Source of the DNA: Oribacterium asaccharolyticum ACB7
GTDB lineage: Bacteria > Bacillota > Clostridia > Lachnospirales > Lachnospiraceae
Length of the DNA: 64,000 nucleotides
NCBI RefSeq assembly: GCF_000238075.1
Contig: NZ_JH414504.1
Span: forward strand, 111,927 to 175,926
Direction of reading: 5' to 3'
The notes below the pieces were generated by a model. The model was not told the origin of the DNA and did no database searches. It saw nothing but the letters and a program-made list of their open reading frames with translations. Shown piece by piece: positions 43,725-50,885 of the stretch (the first letter of the stretch is position 1; each line of letters begins with the position of its first letter). A program made the translations under genes and the position numbers.

Positions 43725-44747
43725 ATGAAAAAGAAACTGATTTTGCTTGCTGCACTTTTATCCGCTGCAATGCTCTTCGGCTGTACTTCGGATAAGCAGG
43801 ATGCTAAGGACACTACTGCGGCAGTGACGGAAGGAACTACAGCAGCAGGAGAGGAAAAGGCTACGGAGGAAAAGGCGGAGAACAGTGGAGAGACAACAGT
43901 AAAGGCTGATAAGCCTTATAAACTGGCTCTTATTACTATGGATTCTCTTGACCAGCATTGGGTTACCTTAAATGAAGGCGCTCAGGCGGAAGCAAAGCTC
44001 GTTGGCGTGGAAGTAAAGTTTATGTCTCCGGATACCAAGGATGACTCCAAGCAGATTGAGTGTGTAAACAATGCCGTTGCAGGCGGCGTAGACGGAATTA
44101 TGATTGCAGCAAACGGACCGGATGCGATTTCTGCTTCTTTAAAGGAAGCACAAGCACAGGGAATCAAAATTGTTTATGTGGATTCTCCTGCCAATGTAGA
44201 TGCTGAAGCTAGTTTTGCAACAAATAACAAACAAGGTGGAAAGACTGCCGGAGAAGAGATGAAAAAAGCTTTGGAAGCACAAGGGATTACCAAGGGAAAT
44301 ATCGGTGTAATCAGTACCAATGCTTCTACTCAGTCTACAGTAGACCGTGATAACGGATTCCGTGAGGCTTTTGAAGGATCGGATTTTACCATTGAAGAAA
44401 CGCAGTATTGTGACGGAGATGCTGCGAAGGCACAGACTATTGCGGAAAACTATATTACCAAAGGAGTTGTGGGGATTTTTGGAGGAAATGAAGGTTCAAC
44501 TGTAGGAATCGGAAATGCTATTAAGGCTTCCGGCGACAATAAGATTGTTGGTGTAGGTTTTGATAAGTCCGATAATATTAAGAGCTTAATTCAGGATGGA
44601 TATCTTCTTTGCACCATGGCACAGAACCCGGATGTCATGGGTAAGATGGGTGTGGATGCATTAGTAGAATCTCTGAATGGAAAAGATTTAAAGGGTGAGA
44701 CCGTAGATACCGGAGTATCTGTTTTAAATAAGGATAACCTTAAGTAA
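43725..44747 (+). CDS. Sugar-binding lipoprotein (periplasmic-binding-protein 1 fold)
   Basis: A 340-residue exported lipoprotein. The signal peptide ends in the lipobox LFGC (Cys about 20), followed by a Thr/Glu/Lys-rich linker (to about 65). The RbsB-like binding domain then begins (YKLALITMDSLDQHWVTLNEGA, NNAVAGGVDGIMIAANGPDA, IVGVGFDKSDNIKSLIQDG). It captures the sugar outside the membrane and delivers it to the permease. ATG 43725 follows GAGAGGAAAACATT. It is 38 bases after the permease gene. Which sugar is not predictable from sequence alone. Confidence 0.94.
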   Translation: MKKKLILLAALLSAAMLFGCTSDKQDAKDTTAAVTEGTTAAGEEKATEEKAENSGETTVKADKPYKLALITMDSLDQHWVTLNEGAQAEAKLVGVEVKFMSPDTKDDSKQIECVNNAVAGGVDGIMIAANGPDAISASLKEAQAQGIKIVYVDSPANVDAEASFATNNKQGGKTAGEEMKKALEAQGITKGNIGVISTNASTQSTVDRDNGFREAFEGSDFTIEETQYCDGDAAKAQTIAENYITKGVVGIFGGNEGSTVGIGNAIKASGDNKIVGVGFDKSDNIKSLIQDGYLLCTMAQNPDVMGKMGVDALVESLNGKDLKGETVDTGVSVLNKDNLK

Positions 44748-44770
44748 GCTTTAACAAAAGAAACAGGAAG

Positions 44771-44802
44771 GCGGCTTTTAGAATAATCTGAAGCCGCTTT
44801 TC
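44771..44802 (+). terminator. Terminator between binding protein and ROK kinase genes
   Basis: GCGGCTT pairs with AAGCCGC across a 13-base loop and is followed by TTTTCTT. It may make expression of the binding protein higher than that of the downstream kinase. Confidence 0.7.
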
Positions 44803-44832
44803 TTGCATGAATTGAAGAAAAAAGAGGGACGC

Positions 44833-45852
44833 ATGGAGAAATATTATTTAGGCTTTGATTTAGGAGGAACAAAATCTGCTGTCATTTTGGGAAGAGATGC
44901 TGGAGGCCCCATAGAAATTTTGAAAAGGGAGGCAATTCCAACTTTTCAGGGAAACAGAAGTCCTTTGGAAACGATAGAATGCCTCTGCAAGATAGGAGAA
45001 GCCTTCCTTTTAGAAAAAAATATCCAACTTCAATCCACAGGAGCCAGCTGCGGTGGGCCATTAGATGAAGAAAAAGGACTGATTCTATCGCCACCAAATC
45101 TTCCCGGCTATGATGAGATTCCTATAAAGCGTATTTTAGAAGATAGATTTCAAGTTCCTTCTTTTTTGGAAAATGATGCCAATGCCTGCGCCCTTTGTGA
45201 GTGGAGATTTGGAGCAGGTCAGGGAACAAAGAACATGATTTTTTTGACTTTTGGAACAGGGATGGGGGCCGGACTGATTTTGAATGGAAGTTTATATCGG
45301 GGAAGTTCCGGAATGGCAGGAGAAGTAGGACATATCCGTCTTTCCAAGGGTGGTTCCTTCGGTTACGGGAAAGAAGGCTCTTTTGAAGGATTTTGCTCCG
45401 GAAATGGCATTAAAGAGATGGCAAGGAGGATGTATAAAGAAAGAGAAGAGGGCAGTTTGGAAGAACAGGACAAAGGCATCACAGACTTTACCGTAAAAAA
45501 CCTGGCTTCTTTAGTAAAAGGCGGTTCTCCCTTTGCCAGGTCGGTATTTGATCGTTCTGCCTATTATTTGGGAAGAGGCCTTGCCTTACTTATTGATATT
45601 CTAAATCCGGAATGTATCGTGATAGGCAGTATTTATGAGAGATGCGAAGCTTTATTTAAAGAAAAAGTAGAGGCAGTAATTCGGGAAGAATGTTTTACAG
45701 AAAGTGTAAACTTATGTAAAATAGAAAAATCAAAACTTAGTGATAATATCGGAGATTATGCGGCTCTTTCTGTTGCTATGGAAGTCCAAGGATTTGGAGC
45801 AGTTCCAAGTGGGACAAGGAAAAAAAACAAGGACTATCTCAATAAATACTAA
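44833..45852 (+). CDS. ROK-family sugar kinase
   Basis: A 339-residue ROK protein. The phosphate loop is YYLGFDLGGTKSAVI at the N-terminus, the catalytic block FLENDANACALCEW and the ATP site FLTFGTGMGAGLILNG. The zinc-binding CxCGxxGCxE motif is replaced: it reads GYGKEGSFEGFC, so the paired Cys residues are missing. No DNA-binding domain precedes it, so it is a kinase rather than a repressor. It likely phosphorylates the sugar imported by the upstream ABC transporter. ATG 44833 follows AGAGGGACGC. A longer in-frame start at 44803 has no ribosome site. Confidence 0.9.
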   Translation: MEKYYLGFDLGGTKSAVILGRDAGGPIEILKREAIPTFQGNRSPLETIECLCKIGEAFLLEKNIQLQSTGASCGGPLDEEKGLILSPPNLPGYDEIPIKRILEDRFQVPSFLENDANACALCEWRFGAGQGTKNMIFLTFGTGMGAGLILNGSLYRGSSGMAGEVGHIRLSKGGSFGYGKEGSFEGFCSGNGIKEMARRMYKEREEGSLEEQDKGITDFTVKNLASLVKGGSPFARSVFDRSAYYLGRGLALLIDILNPECIVIGSIYERCEALFKEKVEAVIREECFTESVNLCKIEKSKLSDNIGDYAALSVAMEVQGFGAVPSGTRKKNKDYLNKY

Positions 45853-45880
45853 CGCAAGCACAAGTATAAAATAGGCTAAA

Positions 45881-45909
45881 GTGACTTATCAGCCTATTTA
45901 TGATATAAT
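45881..45909 (+). promoter_or_regulatory. Promoter for the HTH/CopZ-like pair
   Basis: GTGACT (45881-45886), a 17-base spacer and TATAAT (45904-45909). It partly overlaps a hairpin (AAATAGGCT at 45869 with AGCCTATTT at 45891) that may end the ROK transcript. The start codon is 36 bases downstream. Confidence 0.6.
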
Positions 45910-45944
45910 ATATCTTAACAATAAAACGGATAAGGGGTAATAAT

Positions 45945-46157
45945 ATGGCAATTTCTTATAAACCATTATGGCACTTATTGGTAGAAAGAGAAATGAACAA
46001 AGAAGACTTAAAAAGAGCTGCAAACATAACAAGTAACATAGTTTCTAGAATGAGCAAAAACTCTTATGTGAACTTAGAATCATTAGAAAAGATTTGCCTG
46101 GCATTGGATTGCAGAATTGAAGATGTTATAGAAATTCATAGAAATGAGGTGGAATAA
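45945..46157 (+). CDS. Small Cro/CI-type HTH regulator
   Basis: A 70-residue single-domain XRE helix-turn-helix protein: ISYKPLWHLLVEREMNKEDL (helix 1), KRAANITSNIVSRMSKNSYV (helices 2-3) and LESLEKICLALDCRIEDVIE (helix 4). This is the small YozG/YtnP-like form common in Firmicutes. ATG 45945 follows AAGGGGTAATA. It is markedly AT-rich, as is the next gene, and differs from the sugar operon genes on either side. The candidate selenoprotein gene begins 36 bases after its stop, so it may regulate that gene. Confidence 0.88.
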   Translation: MAISYKPLWHLLVEREMNKEDLKRAANITSNIVSRMSKNSYVNLESLEKICLALDCRIEDVIEIHRNEVE

Positions 46158-46158
46158 A

Positions 46159-46197
46159 ATGAAGAAAATATTTTTTAGAAAGGAGGAAATAAAGTGA
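46159..46197 (+). CDS. Possible 12-codon coupling peptide upstream of the CopZ-like gene
   Basis: ATGAAGAAAATATTTTTTAG starts one base after the HTH gene stop and encodes MKKIFFRKEEIK. Its TGA stop overlaps the GTG start of the next gene (GTGA). Its own ribosome site could be GAGGTGGAATAAA within the end of the HTH gene. It may be chance, but such overlaps allow translational coupling. Confidence 0.3.
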   Translation: MKKIFFRKEEIK

Positions 46198-46751
46198 GTC
46201 AAGAAAATAAGATAAATCAATCTTGCTGAGGTTCAATACAAAAAACCACTGGTACAGTGGAAGAAAAAGCAAATTGCCCCAAATGTCACAAAATAGGAGA
46301 AAAGGTTAAGAATATAACTGTAAAGCATATGGTATCAGAAAACCTTATGGGAAAGGTTGTAGATGAAGAAACTTACTATTTATGTATGAATGAAGATTGT
46401 GATGTCGTGTATTATAACTTAAACAATGAAAGAGTTTTTTATAAGGAAGATGTAAAAGTTCCTATATGGTTTAAAAAGGATGCAAATCCCAAATATATAT
46501 GCTATTGCAACCAAGTTACAGAGCAACAAATTATAAACGCTGTTTTAGATGATGGTGCAAAGAATATTAAAGATATTATTAGACTTACAGGGGCAATGAA
46601 AAATGGAAAGTGCGAAATTAACAATCCTTTGGGAAAATGCTGTAGTCCTTTTATTCAAGAAACCATCAATAAGGCATTAAAAGGCTATAAATGTAATATA
46701 GAAGAGCAAACTTATAGTATGAAAAGGCTTGACGTAGAAGATGAAAGTTAA
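46194..46751 (+). CDS. CopZ-like zinc/[2Fe-2S] protein, candidate selenoprotein (in-frame UGA at codon 12)
   Basis: Read through the UGA, the product is 185 residues: V/MSQENKINQSC-U-GSIQK, then the zinc module NCPKCHKIGEKVKNITVKH ... YYLCMNEDCDVVYYN, and a BFD-type [2Fe-2S] module with Cys in YICYCNQV and LGKCCSP. This is the CopZ N-terminal-like architecture known from copper chaperone-associated proteins. GTG 46194 has a near-perfect AAAGGAGGAAATAAA site. The alternative start after the UGA (GTG 46257) has none. TGC-TGA gives a Cys-Sec pair where relatives have Cys clusters. A hairpin CCACT-GGTAC-AGTGG begins 16 bases after the UGA. A nonsense mutation is the main alternative. AT-rich and probably acquired. 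Confidence 0.7.
46227..46260 (+). promoter_or_regulatory. Candidate bacterial SECIS element
   Basis: From the UGA (46227-46229) to the hairpin CCACT (46246-46250), loop GGTAC, AGTGG (46256-46260). The loop starts with two G residues and lies about 22 bases after the UGA. This agrees with the published bacterial SECIS pattern (apical loop roughly 16-37 bases downstream with a G in its first two positions). The stem is short (5-6 bp) within AT-rich sequence. Confidence 0.6.
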
Positions 46752-46761
46752 GGAAACAGGA

Positions 46762-47502
46762 ATGAGAGTCTTGATAGCGGATGATGAAGAACGAATTTGC
46801 GAGTTGATTCAGTTTTTGGGTGATTTTCAGGAGGAAGGCATGGAATGTCTCCCCTTTGCAAAGACGGGAAAAGAGGCTTTGGAAAGGGTGGAGAAAGAAC
46901 TTCCGGAGCTTTTGATTACGGATATTAAGATGCCCGTTTTTTCAGGACTGGATATAGCCAAAGAAATTGCCAGAAAGAAACTTCCTACCAAGGTTATTAT
47001 TATTTCCGCCTATTCAGACTTTTCCTATGCCAAGGAGGGAATACAGGCAGGGGTGTCGGACTATCTGTTAAAACCGATTAAGAAAAAGGAACTGCAGGAA
47101 AGCGTTCGGAAGATTAAGGAAGAATTGACTGGGCCAAGTCTGGAAACCATGATGAAAGATATGCCTTGCTCTCATTTGGTTTCTTTGTCTAAAAAGTATA
47201 TTGACCGACATTTTGAGGAGAATATCGGTTTGGAGGAAGTGGCAGAGTATTGTAAGGTCAGCGCCTCTTATTTAAGCACACAGTTTAAGAAGGAATTGTC
47301 GCTTGGTGTCAATAAGTATATTTCAGGGCTTCGAATGGAAAGAGCCAAGCTGCTTTTGGCAGAGACCAATTTGAGTATTACGGAAATTGCCTCCCAACTG
47401 TTTTATTATGATACAAAATATTTTTCCAAATGTTTTTTTGAGAAAATGGGAATGAATCCCAAGGACTATAGGAATTCCTTACATGAAAATCGGAGTGAGT
47501 AA
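46762..47502 (+). CDS. Response regulator with AraC-type DNA-binding domain (YesN-like)
   Basis: A 246-residue response regulator. The receiver domain has MRVLIADDEERIC (acidic pocket), LLITDIKMPVFSGLDIA (phospho-acceptor Asp in DIKMP), IISAYSDF and LLKPIKK. The C-terminal AraC domain reads IGLEEVAEYCKVSASYLSTQFKKE ... LSITEIASQLFYYDTKYFSKCFFEKMGMNPKDYR. ATG 46762 is chosen over 46741 because AAGGAAACAGG precedes it; the first 11 bases of the longer form would overlap the CopZ-like gene. It overlaps the kinase gene by 20 bases. It probably controls the upstream sugar ABC operon. Confidence 0.93.
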   Translation: MRVLIADDEERICELIQFLGDFQEEGMECLPFAKTGKEALERVEKELPELLITDIKMPVFSGLDIAKEIARKKLPTKVIIISAYSDFSYAKEGIQAGVSDYLLKPIKKKELQESVRKIKEELTGPSLETMMKDMPCSHLVSLSKKYIDRHFEENIGLEEVAEYCKVSASYLSTQFKKELSLGVNKYISGLRMERAKLLLAETNLSITEIASQLFYYDTKYFSKCFFEKMGMNPKDYRNSLHENRSE

Positions 47503-49333
47503 GACAGAACATAAATCGAAATCGGGACAAGGCTTAGTAAGAGCAGAGAAGAATGGTCTGAGTTCCTTATCCTCTCGCCTTCTTCGACTGTATGCTCTAA
47601 CGCTGGCTTTATTTTTGTTATCTATTTTTATTATTTACCTACTGCTCGCAACAGGAGGCAGCTTCTTTCAGACGGGAATGAAACTGCTTCTTCTGGGGCT
47701 TCTATGTCTTTGTATATTGACACTTGCTTATTTTTATTATGACGTTCTCAGACCTTATAAAAGGTATCAGTCCACACTGCGAAGAGTCCTGGAGGGTTAT
47801 AGCGAAGTGCAGGAATTGCAGGAGCTTCCGGTTTATCTGACAGAGGAAAGTCATGAAGAATACCATTATATTTCAGAAATCCTCAGTGCCAATAAAATTA
47901 TAGAAGAAGGGGAAAAACTGGCCTATATACAAAACCTGCAAAACCAGATGAATCCTCATTTTCTCTATAATATTCTGGAAAATATTCGCTCGGAAAGTCT
48001 TTTAAACGGATTGGAGTCAGTAGCAAACATGGCAGAGCTTTTGGGTGATTTCTATCGTTATACCATTTCCCAGGAGGAGAACTTTGTTTCTTTAAAAGAG
48101 GAACTGGACAATACGGAAGTATATTTTCAAATTCAACGATTTCGTTTTTCTAAAAAACTGGAACTGGAAGTGAAGGTGCAAGAGGATTTGTTATCGCTAA
48201 AAGTACCAAGAATCTTATTGCAACCTATCGTGGAAAATAGTATTGTGCATGGTTTAGAGGGAAGAGAAACCGGAGGAAAGGTAGGGATTTCCATTAGCCG
48301 CAGTAATCGGCATGTTTATATTCAAGTCTCTGATGATGGCATCGGCATAGAGGAGGAGAAGCTAAGACAGATAAATGAAGATCTTCGGAATATCCGTAGA
48401 GGATTTCAAGGAGGTGTAGTGGGAAAAAGGGATATGGGGAAGGCCGGAATGGGAGTTTCTCTCCTGAATATTCAGGAAAGAATCCATTTGCTCTACGGAC
48501 GGGAATACGGTTTATATTTGCAGTCCTTAGAAAATGCCGGAACGGATGTGTGCATGGTACTTCCCCGAAAACTTTCCGTAAAGCAAGAAGAGGAAAGTTT
48601 TATCAGTGAAAGTCTGAATCTTTTGTCCGAGGAAGAAAATGCTTTGATTATTAACACAATCAGTACTAAAGAGCCGGAAAAAGAAGAACTTCTCTTTGCT
48701 TTAGAGCTGTATCTGTCCGAGGGAACTCAATTTTCTGTAGAAAATCTATCCTTTCAGCTTTTTTCCGGAGAAAGCCTGATGCTTTTGTCTTTGGACAAAC
48801 CTATTCCCAAGGACTTGGTCGTAGCCTTGAACGCTGAGAAAGAGTTGTATTACGGTTGTGTAAAGTCCTATGAGAGCATGATGAAAACTGTTCCGAAGGT
48901 CTGGATGGTAGGTGATGGTAGCTCTTTAATAGAGGGGCAGAATGTGCTTTCTAATCTTTTTGTCTATCAGCCGGAATATCCACATTTTCTCCTTCGAAAT
49001 AAAGAATTGATTACAGGATATAAAGACTTGTTTCCGGAACTTTCCAAAGAAATTCCTTATCAAGAGCAGGTAGAAAATTTGGAAGAAAAACAGAGAATCT
49101 TAGTGGAAATCATGAAAGGAATGATTGCCGGCGCCAGAGTCTTTGCTTTATGGGAAGTCCATCTGGGGAAAGAGGAGGAGACAGAGCTTTATGCCTATAT
49201 AGAAAAATGGAAGAAAGAAGGCCATGCCTTTTTGTTTTTCTCTTCTAAGCCTTCGGATGCTGAAAAGCCCTGTGAGCGATTGGGGATCTGGAAGGAGGGG
49301 AGAATATTGAAGATAATTACTAACTCACAGTAA
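47483..49333 (+). CDS. Sensor histidine kinase (YesM-type) with degenerate ABC-ATPase domain at its C-terminus
   Basis: A 616-residue protein. Two close membrane helices (about 35-57 and 64-86) leave almost no external sensor. A HAMP-like linker leads to the His_kinase block QMNPHFLYNILENIRSES (His 159) and HATPase_c (IVENSIVHGLEG, VSDDGIGIEE, GMGVSLLNIQERIHLLYG). After about residue 370, some 240 residues follow the outline of an ABC cassette: FSVENLSFQLFSGESLMLL, SLDKPIPKDLV where Walker A should be, KQRILVEIMKGMIAGARVFALWEV at the signature/Walker B position, and FFSSKPSDAEKPCERLGIWK at the switch. It aligns by eye with the neighbouring RbsA-like ATPase but has lost Walker A. The domain may monitor the transporter. 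Confidence 0.85.
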   Translation: MKIGVSKTEHKSKSGQGLVRAEKNGLSSLSSRLLRLYALTLALFLLSIFIIYLLLATGGSFFQTGMKLLLLGLLCLCILTLAYFYYDVLRPYKRYQSTLRRVLEGYSEVQELQELPVYLTEESHEEYHYISEILSANKIIEEGEKLAYIQNLQNQMNPHFLYNILENIRSESLLNGLESVANMAELLGDFYRYTISQEENFVSLKEELDNTEVYFQIQRFRFSKKLELEVKVQEDLLSLKVPRILLQPIVENSIVHGLEGRETGGKVGISISRSNRHVYIQVSDDGIGIEEEKLRQINEDLRNIRRGFQGGVVGKRDMGKAGMGVSLLNIQERIHLLYGREYGLYLQSLENAGTDVCMVLPRKLSVKQEEESFISESLNLLSEEENALIINTISTKEPEKEELLFALELYLSEGTQFSVENLSFQLFSGESLMLLSLDKPIPKDLVVALNAEKELYYGCVKSYESMMKTVPKVWMVGDGSSLIEGQNVLSNLFVYQPEYPHFLLRNKELITGYKDLFPELSKEIPYQEQVENLEEKQRILVEIMKGMIAGARVFALWEVHLGKEEETELYAYIEKWKKEGHAFLFFSSKPSDAEKPCERLGIWKEGRILKIITNSQ

Positions 49334-49347
49334 AGGAGTCTTTTACT

Positions 49348-49476
49348 TTGGCAAAACGAAACACATTGATACTCTTCGCTTGCTGAGTCCGGAGTATTGC
49401 GGTATTTTATACGGGGATTGGGGCTTCACTCTTTCTTGCAGGAGTCCTTTTCGGCTATCCATTTTTGAAAATGTAA
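49348..49476 (+). pseudogene. Small membrane-protein reading frame interrupted by TGA
   Basis: TTG 49348 with TAAAGGAGTC upstream opens a 43-codon frame: MAKRNTLILFAC-(TGA)-VRSIAVFYTGIGASLFLAG...YPFLKM. After the TGA (49384-49386, again following a TGC codon) the frame encodes a convincing transmembrane helix. No SECIS-like hairpin is evident, so a nonsense-mutated small gene or chance is more likely than readthrough. The AIM24 gene starts 23 bases after the end. Confidence 0.3.
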
Positions 49477-49499
49477 AGAGGGTAAAGATTGGAGGAATT

Positions 49500-50222
49500 A
49501 TGCAGTATCAAATTATAGGAGATAACGATTGTCCCATCTTGGAAATCTACTTAAATGCAGGGGAAGCGGTGAAAATCGAACGCGGTTCCATGGCCTATAT
49601 GTGCGGTGTGGAATTACAGGGGAAAATGAATTCCGGCTCAAACGGAGGCGGTCTTGGAGGTCTACTTAGTGCCGTGGGAAGAAGTATTGCTAGCGGAGAA
49701 AGTATGTTTATTACCGAAGCAAGAGGCGTGATGAACGGCGGAAGAATCGGTGTGGCTCCCGCCATTCCCGGGAAAATTGTTTGCTTACCGATTGGAGAAA
49801 AGCAGTATCGCTTAAATACGGGGGCCTTTTTGGCAGGAGATTATTCTGTAGGATATGCCATGAAGATGCAGGATATCGGGAAAGCTTTTTTTGGCGGTAC
49901 AGGAGGACTTTTCGTGATGGAAACGGAAGGGCAGGGCGATGTTTTTGTCAATGCTTTCGGAGACCTTTTAGAGCTGGAAGTGCATCCGGATTGTCCGATG
50001 ACCATTGACAATGACCATGTGGTAGCGTGGGATAGAAATCTGGACTATCATATTTCCGTGGCTTCCGGAACCTTTGGCTTTACCACCGGAGAGGGTCTCG
50101 TAAACCGTTTTGTAGGAGAAGGAAAGGTGTATATTCAGACTAGAAACTTAAGCAGTCTGGCTTCCGCTTTGCCTCTTGCCAGAATGAATAAAAATAGCGG
50201 AAAAGGCGGATTTTCGTTCTAG
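49500..50222 (+). CDS. AIM24/TIGR00266-family protein
   Basis: A 240-residue double-psi/beta-helix protein of the AIM24 (TIGR00266) family: YQIIGDNDCPILEIYLNAGEAVKIERGSMAYM at the start, GRIGVAPAIPGKIVCLPI, the GFGGTGGLF-like segment FFGGTGGLFVMETEGQGDVFVNAFGDL, and DNDHVVAWDRNLDY near the end. Function is not established; eukaryotic relatives affect mitochondrial membrane organisation. ATG 49500 with TTGGAGGAATT upstream is preferred to a 40-codon longer frame that lacks a site. A terminator follows at 50259. Confidence 0.88.
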   Translation: MQYQIIGDNDCPILEIYLNAGEAVKIERGSMAYMCGVELQGKMNSGSNGGGLGGLLSAVGRSIASGESMFITEARGVMNGGRIGVAPAIPGKIVCLPIGEKQYRLNTGAFLAGDYSVGYAMKMQDIGKAFFGGTGGLFVMETEGQGDVFVNAFGDLLELEVHPDCPMTIDNDHVVAWDRNLDYHISVASGTFGFTTGEGLVNRFVGEGKVYIQTRNLSSLASALPLARMNKNSGKGGFSF

Positions 50223-50258
50223 CTTGATTTTTCCTGTCAGAGAACGCCCGGCATAGCA

Positions 50259-50290
50259 AAAGAGAATCGGTAAAGCCGATTCTCTTTTTT
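50259..50290 (+). terminator. Terminator after the AIM24 gene
   Basis: AGAGAATCGG pairs with CCGATTCTCT around TAAAG and runs into T residues. Confidence 0.85.
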
Positions 50291-50338
50291 ACAAATCCAT
50301 TTTATGAATTTCTTAGATTATTATAAGGACTGTGCTTA

Positions 50339-50383
50339 TTGACAAAGGAGCGCAGAGTGTTAAAATATGAAAACGGTTTTCAT
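50339..50383 (+). promoter_or_regulatory. Promoter and palindromic operator of the zur-znu operon
   Basis: TTGACA (50339-50344), a 17-base spacer and AAAATA (50362-50367). ATGAAAAC-G-GTTTTCAT (50367-50383), an 8-1-8 palindrome, directly overlaps the expected start of transcription. Fur-family repressors bind inverted repeats of this size at such positions, so Zur autoregulation is likely. It differs in bases from the Bacillus Zur box. Confidence 0.6.
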
Positions 50384-50420
50384 TTTAAGGCAAAGAAAAT
50401 GTGAAAATGACGGAGGAAGT

Positions 50421-50861
50421 ATGGCTGAAAAAACCATTTATAAAACCCAACATAAAGAGGAGCTTTTATCCTACCTTTCTACTTGTCCCGGTATGCACTT
50501 TACGGTGTCGGATCTGGTTTCTCATTTTCGGGAGGAGGGAAAACCAATCGGCACAACCACGGTTTATCGACAGTTGGAGCGACTGTGCGAAAAAGGAGTG
50601 GTAAACAAATACATCATCGACCAGAACAGTCCGGCTTGCTTTGAGTATGTCGGAGAAGGGGAAAAGGCGGAGGAAGCCCATTCCTGTTTTCATTGCAAGT
50701 GCAATGTCTGCGGGAAACTCATTCACTTACACTGCCATGACCTTGAGGGGATGATGCAACACCTCCTTACGCACCACGGTTTTCACTGGGATTCCAAGAA
50801 AACGGTCTTCTACGGATTATGTGCAGACTGTGCCAAGAAAGAGGAGCAGAACAAACTATAG
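50421..50861 (+). CDS. zur: Fur-family zinc-responsive repressor (Zur)
   Basis: A 146-residue Fur-family protein. The N-terminal winged helix has HKEELLSYLSTCPGMHFTVSDLVSHF and TTVYRQLERLCEKGVVNKYII. The C-terminal half carries the metal sites: the His/Cys string HSCFHCKCNVCGKLIHLHCHDLEGM and a second CxxC (LCADCAKK), which together give the structural zinc and sensing sites. The znuA, znuC and znuB genes follow at once, so it is assigned as Zur rather than Fur or PerR. ATG 50421 follows CGGAGGAAGT. It would repress zinc uptake when zinc is plentiful. Confidence 0.9.
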   Translation: MAEKTIYKTQHKEELLSYLSTCPGMHFTVSDLVSHFREEGKPIGTTTVYRQLERLCEKGVVNKYIIDQNSPACFEYVGEGEKAEEAHSCFHCKCNVCGKLIHLHCHDLEGMMQHLLTHHGFHWDSKKTVFYGLCADCAKKEEQNKL

Positions 50862-50885
50862 TATTTTCAAGAAAGGAGCCTCAAG

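Noticed and set aside
46257..46751. CopZ-like gene starting at the internal GTG after the UGA
   Set aside because: No ribosome site precedes 46257; the start would lie within the hairpin. GTG 46194 has a near-perfect site and the frame is the same, so readthrough or recoding explains more.
46194..46751. Alternative genetic code (UGA read as Trp or Gly)
   Set aside because: Other genes in the window end in UGA at overlaps with the next start, and hundreds of Trp and Gly positions use standard codons.
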